NCBI RefSeq assembly: GCF_040195635.1
Contig: NZ_JBEFTX010000002.1
Span: forward strand, 310,001-374,000
Direction of reading: 5' to 3'
Source: Thermasporomyces sp040195635
GTDB lineage: Bacteria > Actinomycetota > Actinomycetes > Propionibacteriales > Actinopolymorphaceae
DNA length: 64,000 nucleotides
Made by a program: the position numbers and the translations under genes. A model generated the notes under the pieces. That model worked only from the letters and a program-made list of their open reading frames with translations. It ran no database searches and was not told the DNA's origin. Position 1 is the first letter of the stretch; every line of letters starts with the position of its first letter. Shown piece by piece: positions 54,686 through 64,000 of the stretch.

Positions 54686-55615
54686 ATGACAACGGTCGAG
54701 TCCACGGCCGCTCCGACCGTCCAGCGGCCCAAGGTGACCGAGCGAGCTCGCCACGAGCAGCGGTTGGGTTGGTACCTCTGCCTGCCGGCATTCGTCGTGA
54801 TGCTCGCGGTGACCGCCTATCCGATGCTGCAGGCGGTTTGGTTGTCCTTGCAGAGTTACCGGATCACCGATCCGCAGTCGCGGCGGTTCGTGTGGTTCGA
54901 CAACTACGCGGTGATACTGACCGACGGTCTGTGGTGGCGCGATGTCGGTGTCACAGTGTTGATCACCGTGATCACGGTTGCGGTCGAGTTGGTGATCGGG
55001 TTCGCGTTTGCGATGGTGATGCACCGGATCATCTTCGGACGCGGCATCGTGCGTACCTCGATTCTCGTTCCGTACGGCATCATCACCGTGGTGTCGGCCT
55101 TCGCGTGGAAGTTCGCGTTCGCGCCGGACTCGGGATTCATCAACGGCTGGTTCGGCCTGGAGAACTACGACTTCTTCGCGCAGTTCTGGTCCTCGATCGC
55201 GGCCATCTCGCTGTCGGAGATCTGGAAGACCACACCGTTCATGTCGCTTCTGCTGCTGGCCGGTCTGGCGCAGGTGCCGGAGGAGTTGCAGGAGGCCGCG
55301 AAGGTCGACGGCGCCACCTGGTGGCAGCGGCTGTGGAAGGTGACGATCCCGAACATGAAGGCGGCCATCATGGTCGCACTGCTGTTCCGGACCCTTGATG
55401 CGTACCGGATCTTCGACAACGTGTTCGTGATGACCAATGGCGCACAGGGCACCGAAACGGTGTCCTTCCTGGCCTATCGGGAGATGATCACCCGTACCGC
55501 AGTGGGTTTGGGCTCGGCGGTGTCAGTGTTGTTGTTCCTGACCGTTGTCCTGATCGCCGTCATCTTCATCAAGGTGTTCCGGACCGACCTGTCCCAGGTG
55601 AGAGGTGATCGGTGA
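54686..55615 (+). CDS. sugA: Sugar ABC transporter permease, SugA-like
   Basis: 309 residues with six membrane helices and GAGG before the ATG. The MalF-type EAA loop EELQEAAKVDGATWWQRLWKVTIP docks the ATPase. It starts 15 bp after the binding protein and its stop overlaps the start of the next permease by 4 bp. It pairs with SugB to form the channel of the importer. Confidence 0.87.
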   Translation: MTTVESTAAPTVQRPKVTERARHEQRLGWYLCLPAFVVMLAVTAYPMLQAVWLSLQSYRITDPQSRRFVWFDNYAVILTDGLWWRDVGVTVLITVITVAVELVIGFAFAMVMHRIIFGRGIVRTSILVPYGIITVVSAFAWKFAFAPDSGFINGWFGLENYDFFAQFWSSIAAISLSEIWKTTPFMSLLLLAGLAQVPEELQEAAKVDGATWWQRLWKVTIPNMKAAIMVALLFRTLDAYRIFDNVFVMTNGAQGTETVSFLAYREMITRTAVGLGSAVSVLLFLTVVLIAVIFIKVFRTDLSQVRGDR

Positions 55616-56439
55616 TGAAGGGACGACTCACCGCCGGATGGGTGGTCGCTGGGCTGGGTGTCATCGTCTACACCCTCTTTCCGGTGGGCTGGATCCTCTC
55701 CCTGTCGATGAAGAAGGGGGAGGACGTCCAGAACCAGCAGTTCTTCCCGAGCGCCTGGTCGCTGGACAACTACCGGACCGTCTTCGAGTCAGGACTGTTC
55801 ACTTCTGCCCTGCGTAACTCGATCGGGATCTCGTTGATCTCCACGGTGTTGTCGGTGACATTCGCGACGCTGGCGGCCTACGCGATCGCGCGGCTGGACT
55901 TTTCTGGCAAGAAGCTCATCCTGTCGATGGCGCTGGCGATCGCGATGTTCCCCACGATCTCGCTGGTGCCGCCGCTGTTCGACATGTGGCGCAGCATCGG
56001 TCTCTACGACACGTGGATCGGGTTGATCATCCCGTACATGTCGTTCACGTTGCCGTTGTCGATCTGGGTGCTGACGGCGTTCTTCCGGGAGATTCCCTGG
56101 GAGCTGGAGCAGGCCGCCCAGGTCGACGGCGCGACCCAGTGGCAGGCGTTCCGCAAGGTGATCGTGCCGCTTGCCGCACCGGGTGTGTTCACCGCGGCGA
56201 TCCTGACGTTCTTCTTCGCGTGGAACGACTTCGTCTTCGGTATCTCGCTCACGGCGTCCGACGCGGCGAGACCGGTGCCGGCGGCGCTGGCGTTCTTCAC
56301 CGGTGAGTCGTTCTTCGAACAACCCACGGCCGCCATCGCCGCGGCTGCCGTTGTCGTCACGATCCCGGTGATCGTGCTCGTCCTTCTCTTCCAGCGCAAG
56401 ATCGTTGCCGGGTTGACCTCCGGCGCGGTGAAGGGCTGA
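55612..56439 (+). CDS. sugB: Sugar ABC transporter permease, SugB-like
   Basis: 275 residues with six membrane helices, MalG type. GTG at 55612 and ATG at 55615 are both possible starts, overlapping the sugA stop. The EAA loop reads WELEQAAQVDGATQWQAFRKVIVPLAAPG. It partners SugA in the sugar channel. Confidence 0.87.
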   Translation: MMKGRLTAGWVVAGLGVIVYTLFPVGWILSLSMKKGEDVQNQQFFPSAWSLDNYRTVFESGLFTSALRNSIGISLISTVLSVTFATLAAYAIARLDFSGKKLILSMALAIAMFPTISLVPPLFDMWRSIGLYDTWIGLIIPYMSFTLPLSIWVLTAFFREIPWELEQAAQVDGATQWQAFRKVIVPLAAPGVFTAAILTFFFAWNDFVFGISLTASDAARPVPAALAFFTGESFFEQPTAAIAAAAVVVTIPVIVLVLLFQRKIVAGLTSGAVKG

Positions 56440-56470
56440 TACGTTCCATCCCCCCGGAGGGTCTCACACC

Positions 56471-57655
<1,185 letters not shown>

Positions 57656-57704
57656 GCGGGTTCGATGTGGCCGGGGTGGGACCTTTCCCGGCCGCATCTC
57701 GGGC

Positions 57705-59321
57705 TCAGATGACCTCGAAGTTGGCCATCATCGCCATGTCCTCGTGTTCGAGGTTGTGGCAGTGGAAGGCGTACCGGCCGCGGTAACCTCCGAAGCGCAC
57801 CGCGATCTCCGCCGTCTGGACGGCGCCCAGATCGACGGTGTCCTTCCACGCCACCGGGTCCTCGGCTCGCTCACCGTCGATCGAGAGCACCTGGAAGTGC
57901 GCGAGGTGCAGGTGGATCGGGTGGGCGGCGTCTGTGGTGAGACGCCAGATCTCGGTGGCACCGAGCCGGGGTCGCGCGTCCATCCGTGCCGGGTCGAACG
58001 GCTTGCCGTTGATGCGCCACCCGGTGTGCCCGTGGACCTCGCCCGATTCGAACCTGAAGTCGCGGGTGACGCGCGCCCGCGCCGGATCCAGGCGTTCGAC
58101 CTGGGACAGCCGCGAAGGGACAGCGGTGTCGTCCGCCTCCTCGCCGGTGACCCGGAACCGCATCACCTGGCCGGCAGGTCCGTCGCCGGCGACGTTGGCG
58201 AGGACGACCGTCGCGCCGATCGGGTACGCCGAGAAGTCGATGATGACGTCGGCGCGTTCACCTGAGGCGAGGGCGATCTCGGTGCGCGGCCATGGGCGCT
58301 CCAGAAGCCCGCCGTCGGTGCCGATCTGGACGATCCGTGCTTCGCCGCGTAACTCGTCGCTGCCCAGCTCCGCACCGTCGCGCGAGCGGGGAGCGAGCCG
58401 CAGCACGTAGCGCCGGGCGTTCGACGCGTTGAGGACCCGGAACCGGTACCGGCTGCGGGAGACCTCGAGTTCGGGCCACGGTGCACCATTGACGAGGACG
58501 ACGTCGCCGAGGACACCTCCGCCGTAGGCCTTCATGACGCCGGGCTGTTCGCGGACCTCCGCGTCCAGTGCCGGATACAGCAGCGTCCCGTCCTCCGCGA
58601 ACGATCGGTCACTGATCAACAGCGGCACATCCTTGTCGCCGCGCGGCAGGGGCAGTGCGTCCTCCTCGTCATCGCGGACCACGCAGAAGCCCGCGAGACC
58701 TCGCCACACAGCAGGGCCGGTGAAGTCCATCCGGTGGTCGTGGTACCACAAGGTGGCGGCTCGCTGGTCGAGCGGATACTCATACCTACGTACGCCACGA
58801 ACGACGTCGGCACGCTCGTCGGTCATGTGCGAGGCGTGTGACGCGAAGCCACCCCGTGCCGGCAGGAGAAGGTCGGTGGGATAACCGTCACTTGCCGGCG
58901 GCGTCCGCCCGCCGTGCAGGTGGGTGACAGCGGGGACGGGCAGGTCGTTGCGCTGTCGTACGACGATCCTCCGGCCACTGCGGGCCTCGATCGTCGGCCC
59001 GGGAAACTGCCCGGCGTAGCCCCAGATCGGCGTCCGCAGCCCGGGAATGATCTCCTGCTCCGCGACCCTCAGCGGCAGGTCGTAGTAGTCGGTCGTCGCG
59101 TCCGTCCGAACCGGCTCGAGCGTCGCCACCCTCGGAAGCGGCGTGGCGAAGGGCCGCGGCAGTGGCGCGTCGCTGGGCAGTAGCCGGGGGTCAGGCGTGT
59201 TCGTCGGCAGTGCCGCGCAGCCAGCGGCCGCGGTGAGCCCGGCCGTGGCGCTGGCAGCCGCGAGCGCGCCACCGCCGAGCAGTCGGAGCGCCTGCCGCCT
59301 ACTCAGTCCGGGCGCGGTCAC
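57705..59321 (-). CDS. Multicopper oxidase, Tat-exported
   Basis: 538 residues from a GTG that overlaps the preceding gene by 4 bp, with GGTGGG upstream. A twin-arginine signal (SRRQALRLLGGGALAAAS) ends near a cysteine. The cupredoxin copper motifs are complete: HLHGG, WYHDHR, HPIHLHLAHF and HCHNLEHEDMAM, which bind type 1, 2 and 3 copper. The layout (about 500 residues, CueO/bilirubin-oxidase-like) suggests extracytoplasmic oxidation of metal ions or phenols with reduction of oxygen. It is coupled to a small membrane protein. Confidence 0.92.
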   Translation of the reverse strand: MTAPGLSRRQALRLLGGGALAAASATAGLTAAAGCAALPTNTPDPRLLPSDAPLPRPFATPLPRVATLEPVRTDATTDYYDLPLRVAEQEIIPGLRTPIWGYAGQFPGPTIEARSGRRIVVRQRNDLPVPAVTHLHGGRTPPASDGYPTDLLLPARGGFASHASHMTDERADVVRGVRRYEYPLDQRAATLWYHDHRMDFTGPAVWRGLAGFCVVRDDEEDALPLPRGDKDVPLLISDRSFAEDGTLLYPALDAEVREQPGVMKAYGGGVLGDVVLVNGAPWPELEVSRSRYRFRVLNASNARRYVLRLAPRSRDGAELGSDELRGEARIVQIGTDGGLLERPWPRTEIALASGERADVIIDFSAYPIGATVVLANVAGDGPAGQVMRFRVTGEEADDTAVPSRLSQVERLDPARARVTRDFRFESGEVHGHTGWRINGKPFDPARMDARPRLGATEIWRLTTDAAHPIHLHLAHFQVLSIDGERAEDPVAWKDTVDLGAVQTAEIAVRFGGYRGRYAFHCHNLEHEDMAMMANFEVI

Positions 59322-59896
59322 GGCTGCCCACCGCTCGCCGGAGTTGAGGTCTTCGCGGGGCCGGACTGCTGGTTGGACGCTGCATCCGGTGCTTGGCCAG
59401 GCGCCGCATCCGGTGCCCGGTCTGGCGCTCGACCCTGTGCTTGGTCGGGCGCTCGATCCGCCGGCGCGGACCACAGCTGGCGGGTGAGCATGAGGAGACC
59501 GCCGAACATCAGGACGCCGAACGGCACATGCAGGGCCTTGTTGTGCGTCTCACCCAGCATGGCCTGGACGAGTACGCCGACGAGAATGCCGATGCTCGGT
59601 CCGAGGAGTCGGGCGGTGCCGCGGCCGGGACGCCAGTGGAGGATCGCGACGACCACCTGCACCAGGCCGATCAGTACGAGAAGAATCGCGCCCAGGCCGT
59701 GCACTCCGCGAACGTTCGGCGTACCCGACAGAAGCAGCCCTGCGGTGATGGCCTGCGCCAGGATGATCGCGGCCTGGACGGTGACGAGGATCCGGAGGAT
59801 CCGGAAGGTCGTGAGCCGCCAGGCGGCTGCCCGACCTGTGAACGCCGAGGTCGTGCTGGGAGGACCGGCAGTTCGTACCGGTTGCGCTGGTTCCAT
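59318..59896 (-). CDS. Four-helix membrane protein coupled to the multicopper oxidase
   Basis: 192 residues with four hydrophobic helices (about residues 30-135: FRILRILVTVQAAIILAQA, HGLGAILLVLIGLVQVVVAIL, LLGPSIGILVGVLVQAML, PFGVLMFGGLLML). Histidines in the second and fourth helices could bind heme or copper. The tail is Pro/Ala/Gln-rich repeats. It overlaps the oxidase start by 4 bp and is transcribed first, so it may serve as electron donor or copper handler for it. Confidence 0.7.
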   Translation of the reverse strand: MEPAQPVRTAGPPSTTSAFTGRAAAWRLTTFRILRILVTVQAAIILAQAITAGLLLSGTPNVRGVHGLGAILLVLIGLVQVVVAILHWRPGRGTARLLGPSIGILVGVLVQAMLGETHNKALHVPFGVLMFGGLLMLTRQLWSAPADRAPDQAQGRAPDRAPDAAPGQAPDAASNQQSGPAKTSTPASGGQP

Positions 59897-59974
59897 GCCG
59901 CTCAGCCTTCCGGCTCCTGGGCAGGGGTCGCGTCAGTCGGCCGGCGGCTTTCTGCGTACGTCCTGGGACGTAGG

Positions 59975-61063
59975 TCAGAGCGCGGCGAGGTCGTCCGGGA
60001 GCGTAGCCGCGTGGGCGTCGAGCCACCGGCCGATGTGGACGCCGGTAGCGAGCCGGAGTCGCACCTCGTCGAGGTGGGACTGCCCCAGCCGCCAGCGCCC
60101 GGCACGCCAGACGATGGTTCCGAGCACCCGCAGGCGCACCAGGTCGGGAAAGGCCGCGCGTTCTCCCGAGGTGAGGGGAATGTGGCGGACGAATCCACGG
60201 TAGAAGGCGCTCGCCCGCTGCCCTTCGTCGGCGCTCCACCATCCGCCAGCAGCCTGGGCGACACCCGTGACGACCTCGTTGACGGCGACGTCGAGTCCGG
60301 CGATCTCGAAGTCGAGGATGGCGGCCGGTCGACCGTCGTCATCGACCACCAGGTTGGACATCGCGAAGTCGCCGTGGACGATCCGGACGGGAAGCGTACG
60401 ACACAACTCCGCATACCTGCCGGCGGTCGGTCCGGCATGCCTGCGAAGCCACTCGACGCCGTCGGTCTCCGGCACCGCACGGGCGAGTTCGGCGGCCAGG
60501 TCGTCCAGGTCGGTGACCGCGGGATGCATCCGGTCGAGTGGATGCATCCGCCAGTCGATGGGCGCGAGTGCCGCCGGCAACTCGGCGAGGGCAAGGCCAA
60601 GGAGCGCGAGTGCCTCGCCGGCGTACTCGAGTTCGGCCAGACTGTCGCCGTCTGCAGTGCGTCCGGGGAGGTAGCGAAACAGGGCCGCGAAGCCGTCCGG
60701 CGTCTCGACGTAGGTCCGTCCCTCTGGCGTCGGGATCGGTTGCGGCACGGCGAACGGCAGTCCGGCGCCGGCGAGCGCGTCGAGCAGTCGGTGCTCGGCG
60801 GCGATCCGCTTCTGGCTGAGGTTCTGGTAGATCCGCAGGACGTACGACGAATCTCCGGCATCGACGATCAGGACGACGTTGTTCGTGCCGCCGTCAGCTC
60901 GTCGTACATCCGTGGGGGATGGGAGGCGCCAGGCGTCGAGGAGACGAGCGCCAGTGAGGCGGCGACCGTCCGTGAGGAGACGCCTGGCGATTGCCGCCGT
61001 GCCCCGGTCGGCGGGATCAGGACCCGTCGTGGCGGATGGCCGGTCACGTGGTTCCATGATCAT
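59975..61063 (-). CDS. APH/ThrB-like phosphotransferase
   Basis: 362 residues. Kinase-like fold with ATP-lobe GGTNNVVLIVDAGDSSYVLRIYQN, the catalytic loop RIVHGDFAMSNLVVDDDG and metal-binding ILDFEIAGLD, as in SrkA and homoserine kinase type II. The substrate is unknown. The starts ATG at 61063 or 61057 lie inside the TGATCA-armed element, whose core also offers a CGGAAG ribosome binding site. Repeat insertion has therefore shaped this gene's 5' end. Confidence 0.8.
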   Translation of the reverse strand: MIMEPRDRPSATTGPDPADRGTAAIARRLLTDGRRLTGARLLDAWRLPSPTDVRRADGGTNNVVLIVDAGDSSYVLRIYQNLSQKRIAAEHRLLDALAGAGLPFAVPQPIPTPEGRTYVETPDGFAALFRYLPGRTADGDSLAELEYAGEALALLGLALAELPAALAPIDWRMHPLDRMHPAVTDLDDLAAELARAVPETDGVEWLRRHAGPTAGRYAELCRTLPVRIVHGDFAMSNLVVDDDGRPAAILDFEIAGLDVAVNEVVTGVAQAAGGWWSADEGQRASAFYRGFVRHIPLTSGERAAFPDLVRLRVLGTIVWRAGRWRLGQSHLDEVRLRLATGVHIGRWLDAHAATLPDDLAAL

Positions 61064-61117
61064 GAAGGCTTCCGGGCGGATCTGACGACAGAACCTTCAT
61101 GATCACGAACATGATCA
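61057..61117 (-). repeat. TGATCA-armed palindromic element, copy 5
   Basis: The arms TGATCATGAA (61057-61066) and TTCATGATCA (61096-61105) enclose a 29-nt core; on the minus strand it begins GGTTCTGTCGTCAGATCCGC. A further TGATCA at 61112 is 12 bp beyond the box at 61100. It overlaps the start of the downstream phosphotransferase gene. Confidence 0.8.
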
Positions 61118-61150
61118 CGGGAGGTCCGGTGAAGACGGGAGGTCGGGTGA

Positions 61151-61834
61151 TCACGGGAGGTGGGCGGTGAGGGTGGGCGGGAGGCCGGGGAGCGGCCAGT
61201 CCGGATCTGGGCGCCAGCGTTCCCAGCCGTCGCAGAAGGGCGGCTCCCATGCGGCGACACTGCGTTCGACCTCGTCCGCGGCCTCCTCGATCTGAGCGGC
61301 GACCTCGGCGTCGAACCGCCCGCCTTCGACAGCGGCGGCGAACTCGTCCTCGTCCTTGCGTACGATCCGCCGATCCGGGTGAACGACGAGATCGAGGACG
61401 TGATCGCGGGTGTAGACGTTCTCCTTGTCGCGGACGTGGACCTGTTCGAGGTTGACGTACCACTCGCGGTGCCCGCCCTTGTCGTCCCAGAACACCCAGA
61501 CCGACCACGGGACGCCGGTAGGCGCGATCTTGAGGATGCCGGTGCCGTGCCAGACGTCACGTTTGCTCGCGCGTGGGCTGGTGAACCGGGCGGGACCGAT
61601 CGGCACGGAGCGGATGTCGTCCCCGTTGGCCAGGACGGACTTGAGGACGGGCGTCTGCGGGGCCAGCCAGGCGACCAGCCCGGCGGCGTCATCGCGCACC
61701 ACCCGCATCGGTCGAACCGCCCGTCCGTATCGCCAGCAGATGAGCGTGCCCGGCTCCCAGTACGGCGGTTCACCCGACGGCCGGACGTCGGCGGGAGGGA
61801 TGGGTACGTCGGACGGATGCCTGTGCGTGCTCAT
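61151..61834 (-). CDS. DUF402 (FomD-like) nucleotide phosphatase
   Basis: 227 residues. The N-terminal barrel strands and the segment VWVFWDDKGGHREWYVNLE, then RDHVLDLVVHPDRRIVRKDEDEF, are the DUF402 signature, with the acidic pair that binds metal. Members hydrolyse nucleoside diphosphates or nucleotidyl-phosphonates such as CMP intermediates in fosfomycin synthesis (FomD). No such pathway is present here. It is tandem with the phosphotransferase, separated by the palindromic element. Confidence 0.85.
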   Translation of the reverse strand: MSTHRHPSDVPIPPADVRPSGEPPYWEPGTLICWRYGRAVRPMRVVRDDAAGLVAWLAPQTPVLKSVLANGDDIRSVPIGPARFTSPRASKRDVWHGTGILKIAPTGVPWSVWVFWDDKGGHREWYVNLEQVHVRDKENVYTRDHVLDLVVHPDRRIVRKDEDEFAAAVEGGRFDAEVAAQIEEAADEVERSVAAWEPPFCDGWERWRPDPDWPLPGLPPTLTAHLP

Positions 61835-61872
61835 CGTCGGACAACTTACCGGTCCGCCCGGCCCGCCCGACT

Positions 61873-62415
61873 TCAGCGGCTCACCAGGTCGTGTGGGCTC
61901 AGGGTGATGGCGTACGGCACGGCAGTGGTGAAGGTCTCCCGCCCCGCCACGACGGCGAGGTCGTGATAGGTCCCGCCGCGCAGTTCCATGGCAGTGAGGG
62001 AGGGCTTGGCCGGGTCGATCACCCAGTACGCCGGGCAGCCGGCACGTTGGAGGCGTTCCCGCTTGAGGAGTAGGTCGATGCCCCGCGTGCTGTCGGAGAG
62101 CACCTCTACGGCGAGGGCAGGAGCTGCCGGCAGGTTTCTGTCCGTGAGATCGGCGCTTCGCGCAACGACAACGTCCGGCCGCGGCTCGGTTCCGTTGGCA
62201 AGGACGACGCTCAATGGTCCTGGAAACACCTCCATGTCATCGGGGCATGCATCCTGGAGGATACGTACGAGGCGCGTGACAGCGCGTTGGTGAAGTGGCC
62301 TTGGGGACGGCGTCACGATGAGTGTCCCGTCGATGAGTTCGTAGCGGTGCCCGTCATCGGGCACCGCCTCGAGATCGGCGCAGGTCAGTGGCCGGCCCAC
62401 CGACATAGTGATCAT
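61873..62415 (-). CDS. Uma2-family nuclease-like protein (DUF820)
   Basis: 180 residues from the ATG at 62415; a second ATG at 62406 is possible. PD-(D/E)xK fold: EPRPDVVVAR supplies the aspartate, LAVEVLSDST the glutamate, and the later KRERLQRAG the lysine. The N-terminal DDGHRYELIDGTLIV is diagnostic. Uma2 proteins are abundant in cyanobacteria and actinomycetes; a nuclease role is predicted from fold only. It sits alone between the DUF402 gene and fumC. Confidence 0.85.
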   Translation of the reverse strand: MITMSVGRPLTCADLEAVPDDGHRYELIDGTLIVTPSPRPLHQRAVTRLVRILQDACPDDMEVFPGPLSVVLANGTEPRPDVVVARSADLTDRNLPAAPALAVEVLSDSTRGIDLLLKRERLQRAGCPAYWVIDPAKPSLTAMELRGGTYHDLAVVAGRETFTTAVPYAITLSPHDLVSR

Positions 62416-62453
62416 CTTGTTCACAGGGCCGGGCCGTGGACTTAGGCGCGCCG

Positions 62454-62497
62454 TTGTTGGAGGTTCGTCGGCATAGAAGGCGACGAACATCCAACAA
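62454..62497 (-). repeat. Palindromic element, second family, copy 2
   Basis: TTGTTGGAGGTTCGTCG (62454-62470) and CGACGAACATCCAACAA (62481-62497) are 17-bp arms with one mismatch. The minus strand reads GTCGCCTTCTATGCCGA in the middle, identical to the copy at 40.79 kb. It lies downstream of fumC and upstream of the Uma2 gene. Confidence 0.8.
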
Positions 62498-62525
62498 GCC
62501 GGGGCCGGTGCGGCCGCCGGCACCC

Positions 62526-63920
62526 TCAGGGGTGGGTCATGGACAAGACGTCGAGCGCGGCGTCAAGCTGGTCCTCGGTGAGGTCGCCCCGCTCCACATA
62601 ACCCTGCTCCAGCACGACCTGCTTGATGGTCTTGCGTTCCGTCAAGGCGGTCTTGACAACGCGCGCGGCGTTCTCGTAGCCGATGTAGCGGTTGAGCGGC
62701 GTCACGATGGATGGCGAGGACTCGGCGTACTCCCGGCAGCGGTCGATGTTCGCCGTGATGCCGGCAACGAGGCGATCGGCGAAGAGCACGCTGATGTTGG
62801 AGAGCAGCCGGATCGACTCCAGCAGGTTGCGGGCGATCACCGGCAGCATGACGTTGAGCTCGAAGTCACCCTGCGAGCCACCGAACGCCACCGTCGCGTC
62901 GTTGCCGATCACCTGCGCGACGACCTGGCGCGCGGCCTCGCAGATCACCGGGTTCACCTTGCCCGGCATGATGCTCGACCCCGGCTGAAGGTCCGGCAGC
63001 GCGATCTCGCCGAGGCCGGCGCGAGGCCCGGACCCCATCCACCGGATGTCGTTGGCGGCTTTGTAGAGCCCGAGCGCGACGGTACGCAGCTGGCCGGACA
63101 GCTCCACGAGCGAGTCCTGGGCACCCTGCGCCTCGAAGTGGTTGCGGGCTTCGGTGAGCGGCAGACCGGTGGCGGCGACGAGTTCCTCGATCACCTTCGC
63201 CGCAAAGCCTGGCGGGGTGTTGATGCCGGTGCCCACCGCGGTGCCGCCGAGCGCCAGCTCAGCCACCCTGGGCAGACACGCCTGCACGCGCTCGATGCCG
63301 TAACGGATCTGCGCGGCGTAGCCGCCGAACTCCTGGCCGAGGGTGACCGGCGTCGCGTCCATCAGATGCGTACGCCCGGACTTCACCACGGAAGCGAACT
63401 CCGCCGCCTTCGCCTCGAACGCCTCCGCCAGATGGGTGAGGGCGGGCAGCAGGTCCTCGACGACGGCGTACGTCGCGGCGATGTGGATCGACGACGGGAA
63501 CACGTCGTTGCTCGACTGCGAGGCATTGACATGGTCGTTCGGGTGCACCGGCTGGCCGAGCGCCTCGGTGGCGAGCGAGGCGAGAACCTCGTTGGTGTTC
63601 ATGTTGCTCGACGTGCCCGAGCCGGTCTGGAACACGTCGATCGGGAAGTGGTCGTCGTGGACGCCGGAGGCCACCAGCGCGGCGGCTCCCTGGATCGCCT
63701 TCGCGATGTCGGGGTCGAGCACCCCCAGCTCGGCGTTGACCTTGGCCGCGGAACCCTTGATGAGCGCGAGCGCGCGGATGTGGTGGCTTTCCAGCGTGGC
63801 GCCGGAGATGGGAAAGTTCTCGACCGCACGCTGGGTCTGCGCGCGCCACTTGGCGTGGACGGGCACGCGGACCTCGCCCATCGTGTCGTGTTCGATGCGG
63901 TAATCCTGCTGCTCGACCAT
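62526..63920 (-). CDS. fumC: Fumarate hydratase, class II
   Basis: 464 residues from the ATG at 63920, the usual FumC length. It interconverts fumarate and malate in the citric acid cycle as a homotetramer. Signatures are QTGSGTSSNMNTNEV, SSNDVFPS, SGRTHLMDATPVTLGQE and the flexible loop GSSIMPGKVNP with the catalytic serine. It matches Rv1098c in position and strand relative to the PhoH gene. Upstream (63921-64000) nothing clear is seen before the window ends. Confidence 0.97.
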   Translation of the reverse strand: MVEQQDYRIEHDTMGEVRVPVHAKWRAQTQRAVENFPISGATLESHHIRALALIKGSAAKVNAELGVLDPDIAKAIQGAAALVASGVHDDHFPIDVFQTGSGTSSNMNTNEVLASLATEALGQPVHPNDHVNASQSSNDVFPSSIHIAATYAVVEDLLPALTHLAEAFEAKAAEFASVVKSGRTHLMDATPVTLGQEFGGYAAQIRYGIERVQACLPRVAELALGGTAVGTGINTPPGFAAKVIEELVAATGLPLTEARNHFEAQGAQDSLVELSGQLRTVALGLYKAANDIRWMGSGPRAGLGEIALPDLQPGSSIMPGKVNPVICEAARQVVAQVIGNDATVAFGGSQGDFELNVMLPVIARNLLESIRLLSNISVLFADRLVAGITANIDRCREYAESSPSIVTPLNRYIGYENAARVVKTALTERKTIKQVVLEQGYVERGDLTEDQLDAALDVLSMTHP

Positions 63921-64000
63921 GGACCCGACTCTATTCCGCGTCCGACCGTCGGGATGTGGTGAGGTTACCGGTGTGACGAAAGCCTCGCGGTGGCTCACGA

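Overview
The window is high-GC DNA from an actinomycete. It carries a mycothiol S-conjugate amidase (mca), an LpqY/SugABC-type sugar importer, a DUF5808 protein, leaderless promoters and many GTG starts. The style recalls Propionibacteriales such as Kribbella or Actinopolymorpha, but that placement is inference. No rRNA, tRNA, CRISPR array or intact insertion sequence was seen.

A conserved backbone runs through the window in the order and strand I remember from the M. tuberculosis Rv1080c-Rv1098c region: greA (14.8 kb), mca with a small membrane protein (15.7-17.1 kb), a DUF255 thioredoxin-fold protein (40.9 kb), uppS (48.9 kb), a PIN-PhoH protein (49.9 kb) and fumC (62.5 kb). Large blocks separate these anchors. 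Left of greA (0-14.4 kb) are a partial AAA-like protein with long disordered repeats, a ROK kinase, an AI-2E-type membrane protein, a MarR-controlled drug exporter, a P450, threonine ammonia-lyase and a DUF4097/DUF2089 pair. Between mca and DUF255 (17-40.7 kb) lie an MFS exporter with ung, a lipoprotein PBP, CapA, a penicillin-acylase-family enzyme, an L-rhamnose locus, a VapBC-like toxin-antitoxin pair and a two-gene restriction-modification pair. From 43 to 48 kb there is a MerR/erythromycin-esterase fusion broken by two one-base gaps. From 53 to 57.7 kb there is a complete sugar ABC importer, followed by a multicopper oxidase operon and assorted enzymes up to fumC.

The clearest metabolic story is 25.9-34.0 kb. 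A GH106-type alpha-L-rhamnosidase and L-rhamnonate dehydratase face an IclR regulator across a promoter with two overlapping 14-bp palindromes. On the other strand are an L-rhamnose-1-dehydrogenase-like SDR and a metallo-beta-lactamase-fold protein that has lost its metal-binding motif yet occupies the lactonase position of the oxidative rhamnose pathway.

The most unusual feature is a set of dispersed intergenic palindromic elements. One family has TGATCATGAA/TTCATGATCA arms, often with a second TGATC box exactly 12 bp away, around a conserved asymmetric core of about 28 nt (9.7, 9.85, 25.8, 46.4 and 61.1 kb). A relative at 21.5 kb keeps the arms but not the core, and a 12-bp-phased TGATCA array bounded by inverted repeats lies at 27.5 kb. 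A second family (40.8 and 62.5 kb) has different arms but a core alignable with the first. In-frame 12-21 bp minisatellites recur in many genes. A 37-codon secreted-peptide gene with a strong ribosome binding site and its own hairpin lies at 34.27 kb.
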